Of a DNA stretch of 50,653 bases, positions 8,935 through 16,200 are shown one piece after another. Numbering within the stretch: position 1 is the stretch's first letter; each line of letters starts with the position of its first letter. The DNA lies in the NCBI GenBank assembly GCA_002501085.1, contig DLRL01000098.1, forward strand, positions 1-50,653. Direction: 5' to 3'. Position numbers and translations under genes: made by a program. The notes under the pieces were generated by a model. That model saw only the letters and a list, made by a program, of their open reading frames with translations, searched no databases and had not been told where the DNA came from. The DNA comes from Gemmatimonadales bacterium UBA7889 (GTDB taxonomy: Bacteria; Gemmatimonadota; Gemmatimonadetes; Longimicrobiales; Gaopeijiaceae).

Positions 8935-8967
8935 GCCGTGACCAGGGGGCTCATAGCAGTGTGTGGA

Positions 8968-9426
8968 TCAGGCGCGGATAGGGCCGGGTCCGCCTTCGGG
9001 GACACAGGTCGTACAGTATCCGGTCAACTCCAAGCTGTAACCGATAACCTTAAAGTCTGTAGCTTTGCCACTAAGTGATTGGATTTCCGAGCCGGTGACC
9101 TCTCCGGGGATATCCGTTACAGACCCGCACGCTAGGCAACGTGAATGATAATGAGGGTCCATTCGTCCATCATAACGAGCCGAGCTATCATTGTAGCTGA
9201 GCTTAACTGCCAGGCCACAGCCGACAAGAGTTTCGAGACTCTTATAGACCGTCGCGAGAGAAATTCCATCCAGGTCGGAGCGGACAGCTAAGAATACTTC
9301 GTCTGCTGTAGGATGAATATCCGTGCTAGCGAGGTAGCGGTATACGGCTGCCCGTTGTTCGGTAAACCGCTGTCCATTGGACTGCAGCGCACGGCGTAGT
9401 TGGAGGTCGCTATTCTCGTGTAGCAT
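8968..9426 (-). CDS. Fur-family transcriptional regulator, PerR-like
   Basis: A 152-residue Fur-fold repressor: N-terminal winged helix (FTEQRAAVYRYL, ISLATVYKSLETL) and C-terminal metal-binding dimerisation domain. Visible metal ligands include His in IHPTADEVF, the YDGRMDPHYH cluster (Asp and two His) and two CxxC pairs (CLAC and CTTC) that would hold the structural zinc. An Asp in the YDG position equivalent to PerR Asp85, with the HxH two strands on, favours a peroxide-sensing PerR role over an iron-sensing Fur role. This is inference from residue pattern. It is divergent from acs and directly upstream of dacB. Confidence 0.88.
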   Translation of the reverse strand: MLHENSDLQLRRALQSNGQRFTEQRAAVYRYLASTDIHPTADEVFLAVRSDLDGISLATVYKSLETLVGCGLAVKLSYNDSSARYDGRMDPHYHSRCLACGSVTDIPGEVTGSEIQSLSGKATDFKVIGYSLELTGYCTTCVPEGGPGPIRA

Positions 9427-9520
9427 AAGAGTACTTTATCGGTCCTAACGAAATAATGTCAACTGCGTGATCCGCGATTTGATCAGTTTCACAAGTGTGG
9501 GGGTTAAGGATTGTCTAGTG

Positions 9521-9548
9521 CCCATCAGCAGTAAGGGTTGCTGATGGG
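9521..9548 (+). other. perfect 10-bp inverted repeat between the fur-type gene and acs
   Basis: CCCATCAGCA (9521-9530) and TGCTGATGGG (9539-9548) are exact reverse complements around an 8-base loop. A run of seven T (9563-9569) follows, but 14 bases after the stem, which is too far for a standard intrinsic terminator. The element lies about 73 bases before the acs start, so it could be an acs leader hairpin, an operator, or the end of a short transcript. No protein-coding frame crosses it. Confidence 0.55.
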
Positions 9549-9621
9549 GGGGTCTAGGCAGATTTTTTTCCAGTACAGCTCTGGAATTGTCCCACATGCC
9601 GCACAATAAGAAGGATGTCTG

Positions 9622-11577
9622 ATGAGCAAAGATGCTGGCACACTTGATGCCCTTCTAACTGAAAACCGCCGTTTTTCTCCGAGTGAGGATTTTCGGACTC
9701 GTGCTGTGGTCAGTGATTTGGAGATCTATGAACGAGCAAGGACAGATCGTGAATCCTACTGGGCAGAGTGGGCAGAGCAGTTAGACTGGTTTAGACGCTG
9801 GGACTCTGTCTTAGAGTGGCAACCTCCTCATGCGAAATGGTTTGTAGGCGGGAAACTTAACGTTGCTCACAATTGTTTAGACCGTCATCTAAATAACTCT
9901 CGGTCTGATCAAGCCGCTCTTATCTGGGAGGGAGAACCAGGAGACACGAAAACCTACACATATGCTCAGTTGCATGATGCGGTCTGCCGCTTTTCAAATG
10001 CGCTGAAAAATCTGGGTGTAACTCGTGGGGATCGTGTCACTATTTATTTACCTATGATCCCGGAGGCAGCGATCGCTATGCTTGCCTGTGTTAGGATCGG
10101 AGCGATCCATTCCGTGGTATTCGGAGGCTTTAGCCCCGAATCACTGGCTGACCGGAATAATGATGCTCAAGCCAAAGTGCTTATCACCGCTGATGGCGGT
10201 TGGCGAAGGGGTGGCATTGTCCCTCTCAAATCCAATGCAGATGAAGCTCTCCTGAACTCACCTACCGTAGAGAAGGTTGTGGTAGTTCAGCGAGGTGGTG
10301 AGTTAACCGAAAAGGTTGATGCAGAAATGCTGGAGGGCAGGGATCACTGGTACCATGACCTTATGGATCAAAACTCGGCTGATTGTCCGGCCGAGGAAAT
10401 GGACGCCGAAGACGTGTTATTTATCCTTTATACGTCGGGCACGACCGGTAAACCGAAGGGAGTAGTTCATACCACTGGAGGATACCTGACACAGGTGGCT
10501 GCTACCACCAAGGTCGTGTTCGATTTACAAGATGACGACGTGTATTGGTGCACAGCGGATGTGGGATGGATTACTGGGCACAGCTATATCGTTTATGGAC
10601 CGCTTGCCAACGGGGCCAGCGTCTTCATGTATGAGGGGGCTCCAGACACACCTGATCGAGGCCGCTTTTGGGAGCTTTGTGAGAAACATGCTGTCACCGT
10701 TTTCTATACAGCGCCAACCGCGATCCGGGCCTTTATGCGCTGGGGGGATGATTGGCCGGCAGAGTATGACCTATCTAAGCTCCGACTATTAGGGACAGTT
10801 GGTGAACCCATAAATCCGGAAGCATGGATTTGGTATCATGAGAAGATCGGCGGAAGCTCATGCCCTATTGTCGACACATGGTGGCAGACGGAGACAGGCT
10901 CGATCATGATCACGCCACTGCCAGGGATCACTGAAACAAAACCAGGAACTGCGACTTCTCCCTTTCCTGGAATTGAAGCAACGATTTTGAACGAAGCAGG
11001 AGAAGTTACAAGTGCCGGGTATCTCGCGATTACTTCTCCTTGGCCGTCTATGCTTCGCACGATATGGGGTGATGACCAACGCTTTCAAGAAACATATTGG
11101 TCTAAGTGGGAGGGGATTTACTTCCCAGGAGATGGCGCCAAAAGAGATGAGGACGGCTATTTTTGGATCCTTGGACGAGTGGATGATGTTCTAAACGTTG
11201 CCGGCCATCGAATTGGTACGATGGAGGTTGAGAGTGCACTCGTCGATCATCCGGCTGTTGCGGAAGCTGCTGTAGTTGGTAAGAGCCATGAGATCAAAGG
11301 TCAGTCGATCGCAGCGTTTGTGACCCTTAAAGAGGGAAACTCAGGGACTGATGAGTTGCTGGCTGAAGTTCGCGAGCATGTCGGGTACAAGATCGGAGCG
11401 ATTGCCAAACCTGAGATAGTGATTTTTACGGCTGACCTCCCCAAGACTCGTTCAGGGAAAATAATGAGACGTCTACTGCGGGATATCGCAGAGGGACAGA
11501 CCGTGGGAGATACGACGACTTTGGCAGACCCGAGCGTGGTTGCACGTCTACAGGTGATGTATGAAGAAGAAGAATAG
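9622..11577 (+). CDS. acs: acetyl-CoA synthetase (AMP-forming)
   Basis: Converts acetate, ATP and CoA to acetyl-CoA via acetyl-AMP in the cytoplasm. The 651-residue length is that of true Acs. Visible are the acetyl-CoA synthetase N-terminal region (SYWAEWAEQLDWFRRWD), the P-loop-like A3 motif YTSGTTGKPKGVVHTTGG, TWWQTETG (A5) in the active site, GRVDDVLNVAGHRIGT (A8 hinge) and PKTRSGKIMRR with the catalytic, acetylation-regulated Lys at residue 613. AGAAGGA (9609-9615) precedes the ATG. It is divergently arranged with the PerR-like regulator across a 195-base region that contains a strong hairpin. Confidence 0.96.
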   Translation: MSKDAGTLDALLTENRRFSPSEDFRTRAVVSDLEIYERARTDRESYWAEWAEQLDWFRRWDSVLEWQPPHAKWFVGGKLNVAHNCLDRHLNNSRSDQAALIWEGEPGDTKTYTYAQLHDAVCRFSNALKNLGVTRGDRVTIYLPMIPEAAIAMLACVRIGAIHSVVFGGFSPESLADRNNDAQAKVLITADGGWRRGGIVPLKSNADEALLNSPTVEKVVVVQRGGELTEKVDAEMLEGRDHWYHDLMDQNSADCPAEEMDAEDVLFILYTSGTTGKPKGVVHTTGGYLTQVAATTKVVFDLQDDDVYWCTADVGWITGHSYIVYGPLANGASVFMYEGAPDTPDRGRFWELCEKHAVTVFYTAPTAIRAFMRWGDDWPAEYDLSKLRLLGTVGEPINPEAWIWYHEKIGGSSCPIVDTWWQTETGSIMITPLPGITETKPGTATSPFPGIEATILNEAGEVTSAGYLAITSPWPSMLRTIWGDDQRFQETYWSKWEGIYFPGDGAKRDEDGYFWILGRVDDVLNVAGHRIGTMEVESALVDHPAVAEAAVVGKSHEIKGQSIAAFVTLKEGNSGTDELLAEVREHVGYKIGAIAKPEIVIFTADLPKTRSGKIMRRLLRDIAEGQTVGDTTTLADPSVVARLQVMYEEEE

Positions 11578-11621
11578 ACCTGAGGCTACTGCGTCCTGAT
11601 TTTTGATCTTTATTTTGCTGA

Positions 11622-11789
11622 GTTAAGCATCATCTTGATGTGCTGCTGATGGTGCGTGAATTCAAAAGCCAGAGTCCGGTCGAGCACGAGTTCATCAAGC
11701 GGTTGCATCGGTATTGCTCTGATGAAGGAATCGAGATCTCGTTCCCTATGCGGACCATGATGATGAAAAGCGACCCCGACCAAGCATAG
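11622..11789 (+). pseudogene. C-terminal remnant of an MscS-type mechanosensitive channel
   Basis: The frame from 11622 to the TAG at 11787 gives about 55 codons with no credible start. Its translation reads LLMVREFKSQSPVEHEFIK, then HRYCSDEGIEISFPMRTM. The GIEIxFPxRT ending with a preceding EFIKRLHRY helix matches the C-terminal end of the MscS beta/alpha domain, where GIEIPFPQRTV is common. Nothing upstream in any frame between acs and 11622 supplies the pore helices, so this looks like a decayed or truncated channel gene. It stands only 17 bases before an intact channel of a different MscS subtype. The match is read by eye and not alignment-scored. Confidence 0.55.
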
Positions 11790-11806
11790 GCTAACAAGGA
11801 AGAACC

Positions 11807-13090
11807 ATGCAGGATTTCTTTTCGAACATTGTTGCAAACGACTGGCCGCGGGCCGCGGGCGGACTCCTTTCTCTGATCGTCTTGGCTTGGATGGCCAACA
11901 TAGTGACCCGCAGAGTATTCCTAGGGTTCGTCCACAAGTTGATGAGCAGGACACGGTCCACTTGGGACGATCGCCTCTTTGAGCGACGCGTCTTCCATCA
12001 ACTGGCCAGCGTGGCTCCAGCACTCGTGGTCTACGTTGGGATCGACTGGGCCTTGAGCATCGGCGACAGCGCTTCGCCCGCCGCCTCCGTTACGTTGACG
12101 AGTTGGGAGAATTTTTTGTTCATGGGGGCAACCTTCGGACGCCGCCTGTCATTGGCATGGGTGGTGATAGCTCTGACGAGGGCAGCCGGGGGGCTATTGG
12201 ATGCCCTCAACGACATCTATTCCACAACCTACAAAGAAGCCAGAAATCGCCCGATCAAAGGATACCTGCAGGTCATTAGTCTTTTCTTGTACGTGGCCGC
12301 AGGCATCATTGTGATTTCGATTGTGGCAGGTCGTTCGCCCGTGCTCTTCCTCTCAGGCCTCGGGGCACTCACGGCCGTGCTGATGCTGGTGTTCAGGGAT
12401 ACCATCCTGTCTCTGGTGGCCAGTGTTCAGATCATGTCCAACGACATGATCCGGATCGGGGACTGGATCGAAATGCCCCAAGCTCATACCGACGGCGACG
12501 TCATCGACATTGCGCTCCACACGGTGAAAATCCAGAACTGGGATAAGACGATCTCCGCAATCCCAACCCACAAGTTTATCTCCGAATCCTTCAAGAACTG
12601 GCGTGGTATGAGTGAGTCCGGTGGTCGGCGGATCAAGCGCTCCATCTACCTGGACATGAACTCAGTCCACTTCCTATCCGAAGACGAGTTTACTCGCCTG
12701 TCCCGCTTCGAGTTCCTGCACGAATACCTGGGTGCAAAGCAAAAAGACCTGGAGATTGCTAACGCCCGACAAATGTCCGGAAAAGGTATCAAACCGGACT
12801 CACGACGGCTCACGAATGTGGGCACGTTCCGGGCGTATGTGTGGCATTATCTGCGAGGACATCCGAAAATCCACCAAGAGATGACACTTCTGGTCCGGCA
12901 ACTCCAGCCGGGGACGCAAGGTCTGCCCTTGGAGATATACTGTTTCTCCAACGACACGAACTGGGCGAACTACGAGGGGCTGACTGCGGACATCTTCGAC
13001 CACCTTATCTCGAGTCTGCCGGAGTTTGGTCTTGATGTTTTCCAAGAGCCGGCGGGAAGGGATCTGAAGATCTTGAGTGCCTCAAGCTAG
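11807..13090 (+). CDS. mechanosensitive ion channel, MscS family (YbdG/MscM-like)
   Basis: A 427-residue inner-membrane channel with about five N-terminal hydrophobic segments and an MscS domain around residues 190-300. Diagnostic stretches are GLGALTAVLMLVFRDTILSL (pore helix), SNDMIRIGDWIEMPQAHTDG and NWDKTISAIPTHKFISESF, the last typical of the YbdG subgroup of small-conductance channels. They release solutes on hypo-osmotic shock. AAGGAAG (11797-11803) precedes the ATG. The codon choice is visibly richer in C and G at third positions than in acs or guaB, which suggests a different origin. A remnant of another MscS gene lies immediately upstream. Confidence 0.9.
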   Translation: MQDFFSNIVANDWPRAAGGLLSLIVLAWMANIVTRRVFLGFVHKLMSRTRSTWDDRLFERRVFHQLASVAPALVVYVGIDWALSIGDSASPAASVTLTSWENFLFMGATFGRRLSLAWVVIALTRAAGGLLDALNDIYSTTYKEARNRPIKGYLQVISLFLYVAAGIIVISIVAGRSPVLFLSGLGALTAVLMLVFRDTILSLVASVQIMSNDMIRIGDWIEMPQAHTDGDVIDIALHTVKIQNWDKTISAIPTHKFISESFKNWRGMSESGGRRIKRSIYLDMNSVHFLSEDEFTRLSRFEFLHEYLGAKQKDLEIANARQMSGKGIKPDSRRLTNVGTFRAYVWHYLRGHPKIHQEMTLLVRQLQPGTQGLPLEIYCFSNDTNWANYEGLTADIFDHLISSLPEFGLDVFQEPAGRDLKILSASS

Positions 13091-13437
13091 GGTTATCGTG
13101 TAGGTATATACGAGCTTCTACAAAAGAGTTAGCGGCGGCAGAGAGTTTGAGTTTACGGTTAGAGTCAGCTCTCTAGGCAAGGTGATAACCGCGCCGGGTG
13201 ACAACTTTTTTCTATGAACGCGAGTTACTGGGTTGGCCTTAGATAAGAGAAACATAGAACGGCTCGTGATCGTTGGGCTCTTCTCGTTATTGGGAACGGG
13301 CTGTGCCCAGCAGGCGGAGGAGTAGCGAGACTCGACCCGCGACTATGCTCCAGGGCGTTTGGCAGGAAAGGGATCTCTTCCGATAAACAGACACATCACT
13401 CTGGGATCAGACGGAATCAGGCGTCTAAAGAGTGTTA
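13091..13437. other. gene-poor stretch containing a broken lipoprotein-like ORF
   Basis: No intact gene is visible in this 347-base stretch. On the plus strand, the frame starting at 13233 (TTG) or 13266 (GTG) encodes a short hydrophobic segment ending in a lipobox, LFSLLGTGCAQQAEE, then a TAG at 13323-13325. The same frame continues open through 13430 with a protein-like sequence (DYAPGRLAGKGSLPINRHIT). This may be the decayed 5' end of a lipoprotein gene. A T-run at 13206-13211 could belong to a weak terminator of the channel gene, but its stem is poor. Confidence 0.4.
13233..13430 (+). pseudogene. possible decayed lipoprotein gene with in-frame TAG
   Basis: Reading from TTG 13233 gives a basic start (DKRNIER), a hydrophobic core (LVIVGLFSLLG) and the lipobox LGTGC followed by AQQAEE, the plan of a bacterial lipoprotein signal peptide. 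A TAG at 13323 interrupts it. The frame then stays open past 13430, into the region opposite the 3' end of the acyltransferase gene. No ribosome binding site is obvious. It could instead be a chance open frame, so confidence is low. Confidence 0.3.
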
Positions 13438-14268
13438 CTAAGCTTCGTCTGCTAGTGCATCAAGGGTGGGAGGAGCAGCTTTAGACAACTCCTTATCTGG
13501 CTTCTTCTTGACCTTCTTAGCTGGAACTCCTGCATAGACATAGTGCGGCTCAGTACTTTTTGTAAGCATTGCACCAGCGCCGACCATAGAATCATCAGCC
13601 ACATGCGTACCAGCTAGAATTGTCGCGTGATATGTGATTCGCACCCCTCGCCCAATAATGGTTTTCGGCGTCTCTATGATGCGTCCATCAGCGATATCGT
13701 GTGTATGAGAATAAACGTTTGCAAAATCTGAAACTGACGAACCATCTCCTATCTCAATACCACCCCGGTCATCGAGGAGCACATGTCGGTGGATCACCAC
13801 GTTGTCACCAATGTCGAGATTGTAGCCGAATGACAATCGCACGTGTGGGAATGCCTTGAAGTTTGCACCACAGTGGCCAAAGACATGGTGAGCAAGGATC
13901 CGCCTGAAGCGGATGCCGAGCTCCACATTTTCTCCTAGGTAACTGCGGTCGAACATTTCCCAGAGCCACAGGAGTGGCTTGCGTGGTGTATAACGTTCTA
14001 GATCGATGTCCTGATAGTACTCCGGCTCGAGTGTAACATTTTCTGGGTTCATCTGAGCCAACGCGACAGGCAGGAAATGCGTGGCGTCATTGCGAAGGTG
14101 TGCATCACCCAGATGTGGGAAATAGATGTCGGTTAGAATAAGCCGACAGAGTTCATTTCGGTCACATTTTTCTGATTCAAGTTCCTCTGATAACCAAGCC
14201 AGCCACTCAGAATAAAGGTTAGATGTGTCGCTGGGGATTCTTACTGAACGCAGAGGCAAGAAAGGCAT
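13438..14268 (-). CDS. hexapeptide-repeat acyltransferase (maltose/serine O-acetyltransferase-like)
   Basis: A 276-residue protein with an alpha-helical N-terminal part and a left-handed beta-helix from about residue 125 to 245, seen as hexapeptide-like repeats (LDIGDNVVIHRHVLLDDRGG, IEIGDGSSVSDFANVYSHTH, IIGRGVRITYHATILAGTHV, SMVGAGAMLTKS). SHTHD supplies the catalytic-type His, and the YAGVPAKKVKKK ending is typical of the maltose/galactoside O-acetyltransferase branch. The substrate could be a sugar or a cell-surface glycan; it cannot be decided. No Shine-Dalgarno site is seen. A perfect 15-base palindrome lies five bases upstream of the start codon. It is flanked by unrelated genes. Confidence 0.8.
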   Translation of the reverse strand: MPFLPLRSVRIPSDTSNLYSEWLAWLSEELESEKCDRNELCRLILTDIYFPHLGDAHLRNDATHFLPVALAQMNPENVTLEPEYYQDIDLERYTPRKPLLWLWEMFDRSYLGENVELGIRFRRILAHHVFGHCGANFKAFPHVRLSFGYNLDIGDNVVIHRHVLLDDRGGIEIGDGSSVSDFANVYSHTHDIADGRIIETPKTIIGRGVRITYHATILAGTHVADDSMVGAGAMLTKSTEPHYVYAGVPAKKVKKKPDKELSKAAPPTLDALADEA

Positions 14269-14273
14269 TAATG

Positions 14274-14288
14274 AATCTAGTCTAGATT
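14274..14288. promoter_or_regulatory. 15-base palindrome next to acyltransferase start (operator candidate)
   Basis: AATCTAG, a central T, then CTAGATT form a perfect palindrome. It ends five bases before the acyltransferase start on the minus strand, so a bound protein would block that gene's initiation region. Several more CTAG tetramers follow in the next 25 bases. No regulator is identified. Confidence 0.35.
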
Positions 14289-14401
14289 AAGGGTATAGGT
14301 TCTAGAGTATTTTGAATTCTTGAACCGGAAATGGAAATATAAGCAGATCGATAGAGTGGCAGTATCAGGTACTATAGAAATCTACCTATGGATCTGGGTA
14401 A

Positions 14402-14421
14402 TTCGTTCCGTACAGAACGAA
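14402..14421 (+). other. 7-bp perfect hairpin in the guaB upstream region
   Basis: TTCGTTC (14402-14408) pairs perfectly with GAACGAA (14415-14421) around a 6-base loop. It lies about 170 bases before guaB. No U-tract follows. It may be part of a larger folded leader together with the hairpin at 14517-14566. Confidence 0.4.
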
Positions 14422-14516
14422 CCAGTCTTGCAGGACTATCCGATGAGCCCGTTGACGCTCCGTGGCCCTACAGATATCGTCTCCTATGGTAACAATCGTG
14501 TTTTCTGGAACGGGTC

Positions 14517-14566
14517 CGCGCCCGCCCTATGACGCTCTTATACAAGGGCTTCAAGGGGCGGGCGCG
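14517..14566 (+). promoter_or_regulatory. 12-bp GC-rich stem-loop in the guaB leader
   Basis: CGCGCCCGCCCT (14517-14528) pairs with GGGGCGGGCGCG (14555-14566), eleven Watson-Crick pairs plus one G-U, around a 26-base loop. The right arm ends nine bases before the purine-rich ribosome binding site (GGGAGAGG, 14575-14582) of guaB. Such a stable stem in a genome of intermediate GC is unlikely by chance and could control guaB translation or mRNA stability. There is no U-tract, so a terminator is unlikely. Confidence 0.5.
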
Positions 14567-14591
14567 TCTCATTGGGAGAGGTCGCTAAGCG

Positions 14592-16070
14592 ATGTCTGAT
14601 GCCGTGCCTCTCCGGGGCCAGATTGTAAGAGAAGCTCTCACATTCGACGATGTTCTCCTGATTCCTGGACATTCGTTGATTCACCCGAAAGATACGGATG
14701 TGTCTTCGCGTTTGACGCGTGAGATTTCTATTGAGATTCCATTGCTCTCAGCAGCTATGGATACAGTTACTGAGTCGAAATTGGCTATCCAAATGGCACG
14801 TGAGGGAGGCGTCGGGATTATTCACAAGAACCTCTCGCCCGAGGCTCAAGCAGAAGAAGTAGACCGGGTTAAGCGTTCTGAGAGTGGGATGATCCTGAAC
14901 CCAATTACCCTCTCGCGAGACAGCAGTCTTAAAGACGCTCATGAGCTGATGGCAAAATTTTCAATCAGTGGAGTTCCCATTGTTGAGGATACTGGGCGAC
15001 TGGTTGGGATTATCACTAACCGAGATCTGCAGTTCGAGCTTGATCTTAATAAGTCTATAGAGCAGGTCATGACTTCTGATGACCTCGTTACTGTTCCAGT
15101 AGGGACTACGCTTGACGAGGCAGAAACGCTTCTCCATAAGCACCGTATCGAGAAACTTCCAGTTCTAGACCAAGATGGAATCCTAAGGGGACTGATCACT
15201 GTTAAGGACATCTTCAAGCGCCGCCAATATCCAAATGCCTGCAAAGACGAGCATGGACGCCTTAGGGTAGGCGCTGCTGTTGGAGCATCGAAGGTTGATA
15301 TTGAACGTGCAGCATTATTAGTGGAAGCTGGGGCAGACTTGATTGTGGTCGATACGGCTCATGGCCATTCCGAAGGTGTGCTCGAAGCACTCGGGCGTGT
15401 GCGCGAGCGGTTCCCAGATACCCAATTAGTGGGTGGAAATGTCGGAACTGTAGAAGGGGCTCAGGCTTTGCTTGAGCGAGGAGTTGACGCAGTTAAAGTG
15501 GGTGTTGGTCCGGGTTCCATCTGCACTACCCGGGTAGTGACTGGTGTTGGTGTTCCACAGCTGACTGCCATCATGGATGCAGTTGATGGTGGGGATGGGT
15601 CGGTACCGATCATTGCGGATGGGGGAATCCGCTACTCAGGTGACATTGTAAAAGCTCTTGCGGCTGGAGCGGAGTCGGTAATGATGGGCTCAATGTTCGC
15701 TGGCACGGACGAAGCTCCAGGTGAGAGCTTTCTGCTAGAGGGTCGACGATTCAAAACCGTAAGGGGTATGGGCTCCTTATCAGCGATGGAAGAGGGTTCA
15801 GCAGACCGTTACTTCCAGGAAAATCAGGAGAGTCAGAGCAAGCTGGTTCCCGAGGGCATTGAGGCTAGGGTGCCATATAAGGGCCCTATTTCAGATACGA
15901 TTTACCAGCTTGTCGGTGGTCTCAGGAGTGGAATGGGCTACTGTGGTGCTGCATCTCTTGATGAACTTCGCTCTAGCGCTCAGTTCAGCCGAGTTACACC
16001 AGGAAGTCTCAGAGAGTCTCACCCTCATGATGTTACCATCACCAGGGAAGCACCGAACTATCGTATGTAG
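14592..16070 (+). CDS. guaB: IMP dehydrogenase
   Basis: Oxidises IMP to XMP with NAD+, the rate-limiting step of GMP synthesis. The 492-residue protein has the full architecture: N-terminal barrel half (LTFDDVLLIPGHS), two CBS domains at about residues 95-210, and the second barrel half with GVGPGSICTTRVVTGVGVPQ, in which Cys311 is the catalytic nucleophile. The mobile flap region (GMGSLSAMEEGSADRYFQ) and the C-terminal GLRSGMGYCGA motif are intact. GGGAGAGG precedes the ATG, and a strong stem-loop lies in the leader. A hairpin terminator is seen downstream. Confidence 0.97.
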   Translation: MSDAVPLRGQIVREALTFDDVLLIPGHSLIHPKDTDVSSRLTREISIEIPLLSAAMDTVTESKLAIQMAREGGVGIIHKNLSPEAQAEEVDRVKRSESGMILNPITLSRDSSLKDAHELMAKFSISGVPIVEDTGRLVGIITNRDLQFELDLNKSIEQVMTSDDLVTVPVGTTLDEAETLLHKHRIEKLPVLDQDGILRGLITVKDIFKRRQYPNACKDEHGRLRVGAAVGASKVDIERAALLVEAGADLIVVDTAHGHSEGVLEALGRVRERFPDTQLVGGNVGTVEGAQALLERGVDAVKVGVGPGSICTTRVVTGVGVPQLTAIMDAVDGGDGSVPIIADGGIRYSGDIVKALAAGAESVMMGSMFAGTDEAPGESFLLEGRRFKTVRGMGSLSAMEEGSADRYFQENQESQSKLVPEGIEARVPYKGPISDTIYQLVGGLRSGMGYCGAASLDELRSSAQFSRVTPGSLRESHPHDVTITREAPNYRM

Positions 16071-16128
16071 GTGAATTAGCTACCACTCCCGACGTATATC
16101 ACTTGTAACCGTGGCATAGTTACTGAAT

Positions 16129-16149
16129 CAGGGTGTTACCCTGTCTTTT
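16129..16149 (+). terminator. intrinsic terminator downstream of guaB
   Basis: CAGGGT (16129-16134) and ACCCTG (16138-16143) form a perfect 6-bp stem with a 3-base loop, followed directly by TCTTTT. It lies 59 bases after the guaB stop and before the convergent peptidase gene. Confidence 0.6.
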
Positions 16150-16200
16150 GTAACCGTTTGCGGAGTGAATCACCCTATCAAGTCTGGGTGCTTATACACT

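Larger units (their letters stand above)
14269..14591. promoter_or_regulatory. divergent regulatory region and structured leader upstream of guaB
   Basis: This 323-base stretch contains no convincing gene. It holds a 15-base palindrome (14274-14288), a 7-bp hairpin (14402-14421) and a 12-bp GC-rich hairpin (14517-14566) just before guaB. Only a weak TTG-initiated frame crosses it. Presumably it holds the promoters of the acyltransferase and of guaB. No known riboswitch consensus was recognised. Confidence 0.5.

Noticed and set aside
9521..9570. intrinsic terminator from the 10-bp hairpin and T-run
   Set aside because: The T-run begins 14 bases after the stem, too far for a standard terminator; kept only as a hairpin.
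11610..12023. 137-codon minus-strand ORF with His-rich stretches
   Set aside because: Its first two thirds lie opposite the intact YbdG-type channel, and the rest is better explained as the complement of the MscS remnant.
14402..14421. tRNA T-arm-like hairpin before guaB
   Set aside because: No TTCGA loop, acceptor stem or other arms in the flanking sequence.
14320..14532. 70-codon plus-strand ORF in the guaB leader
   Set aside because: TTG start without ribosome binding site, composition not protein-like, and it crosses both hairpins of the leader.
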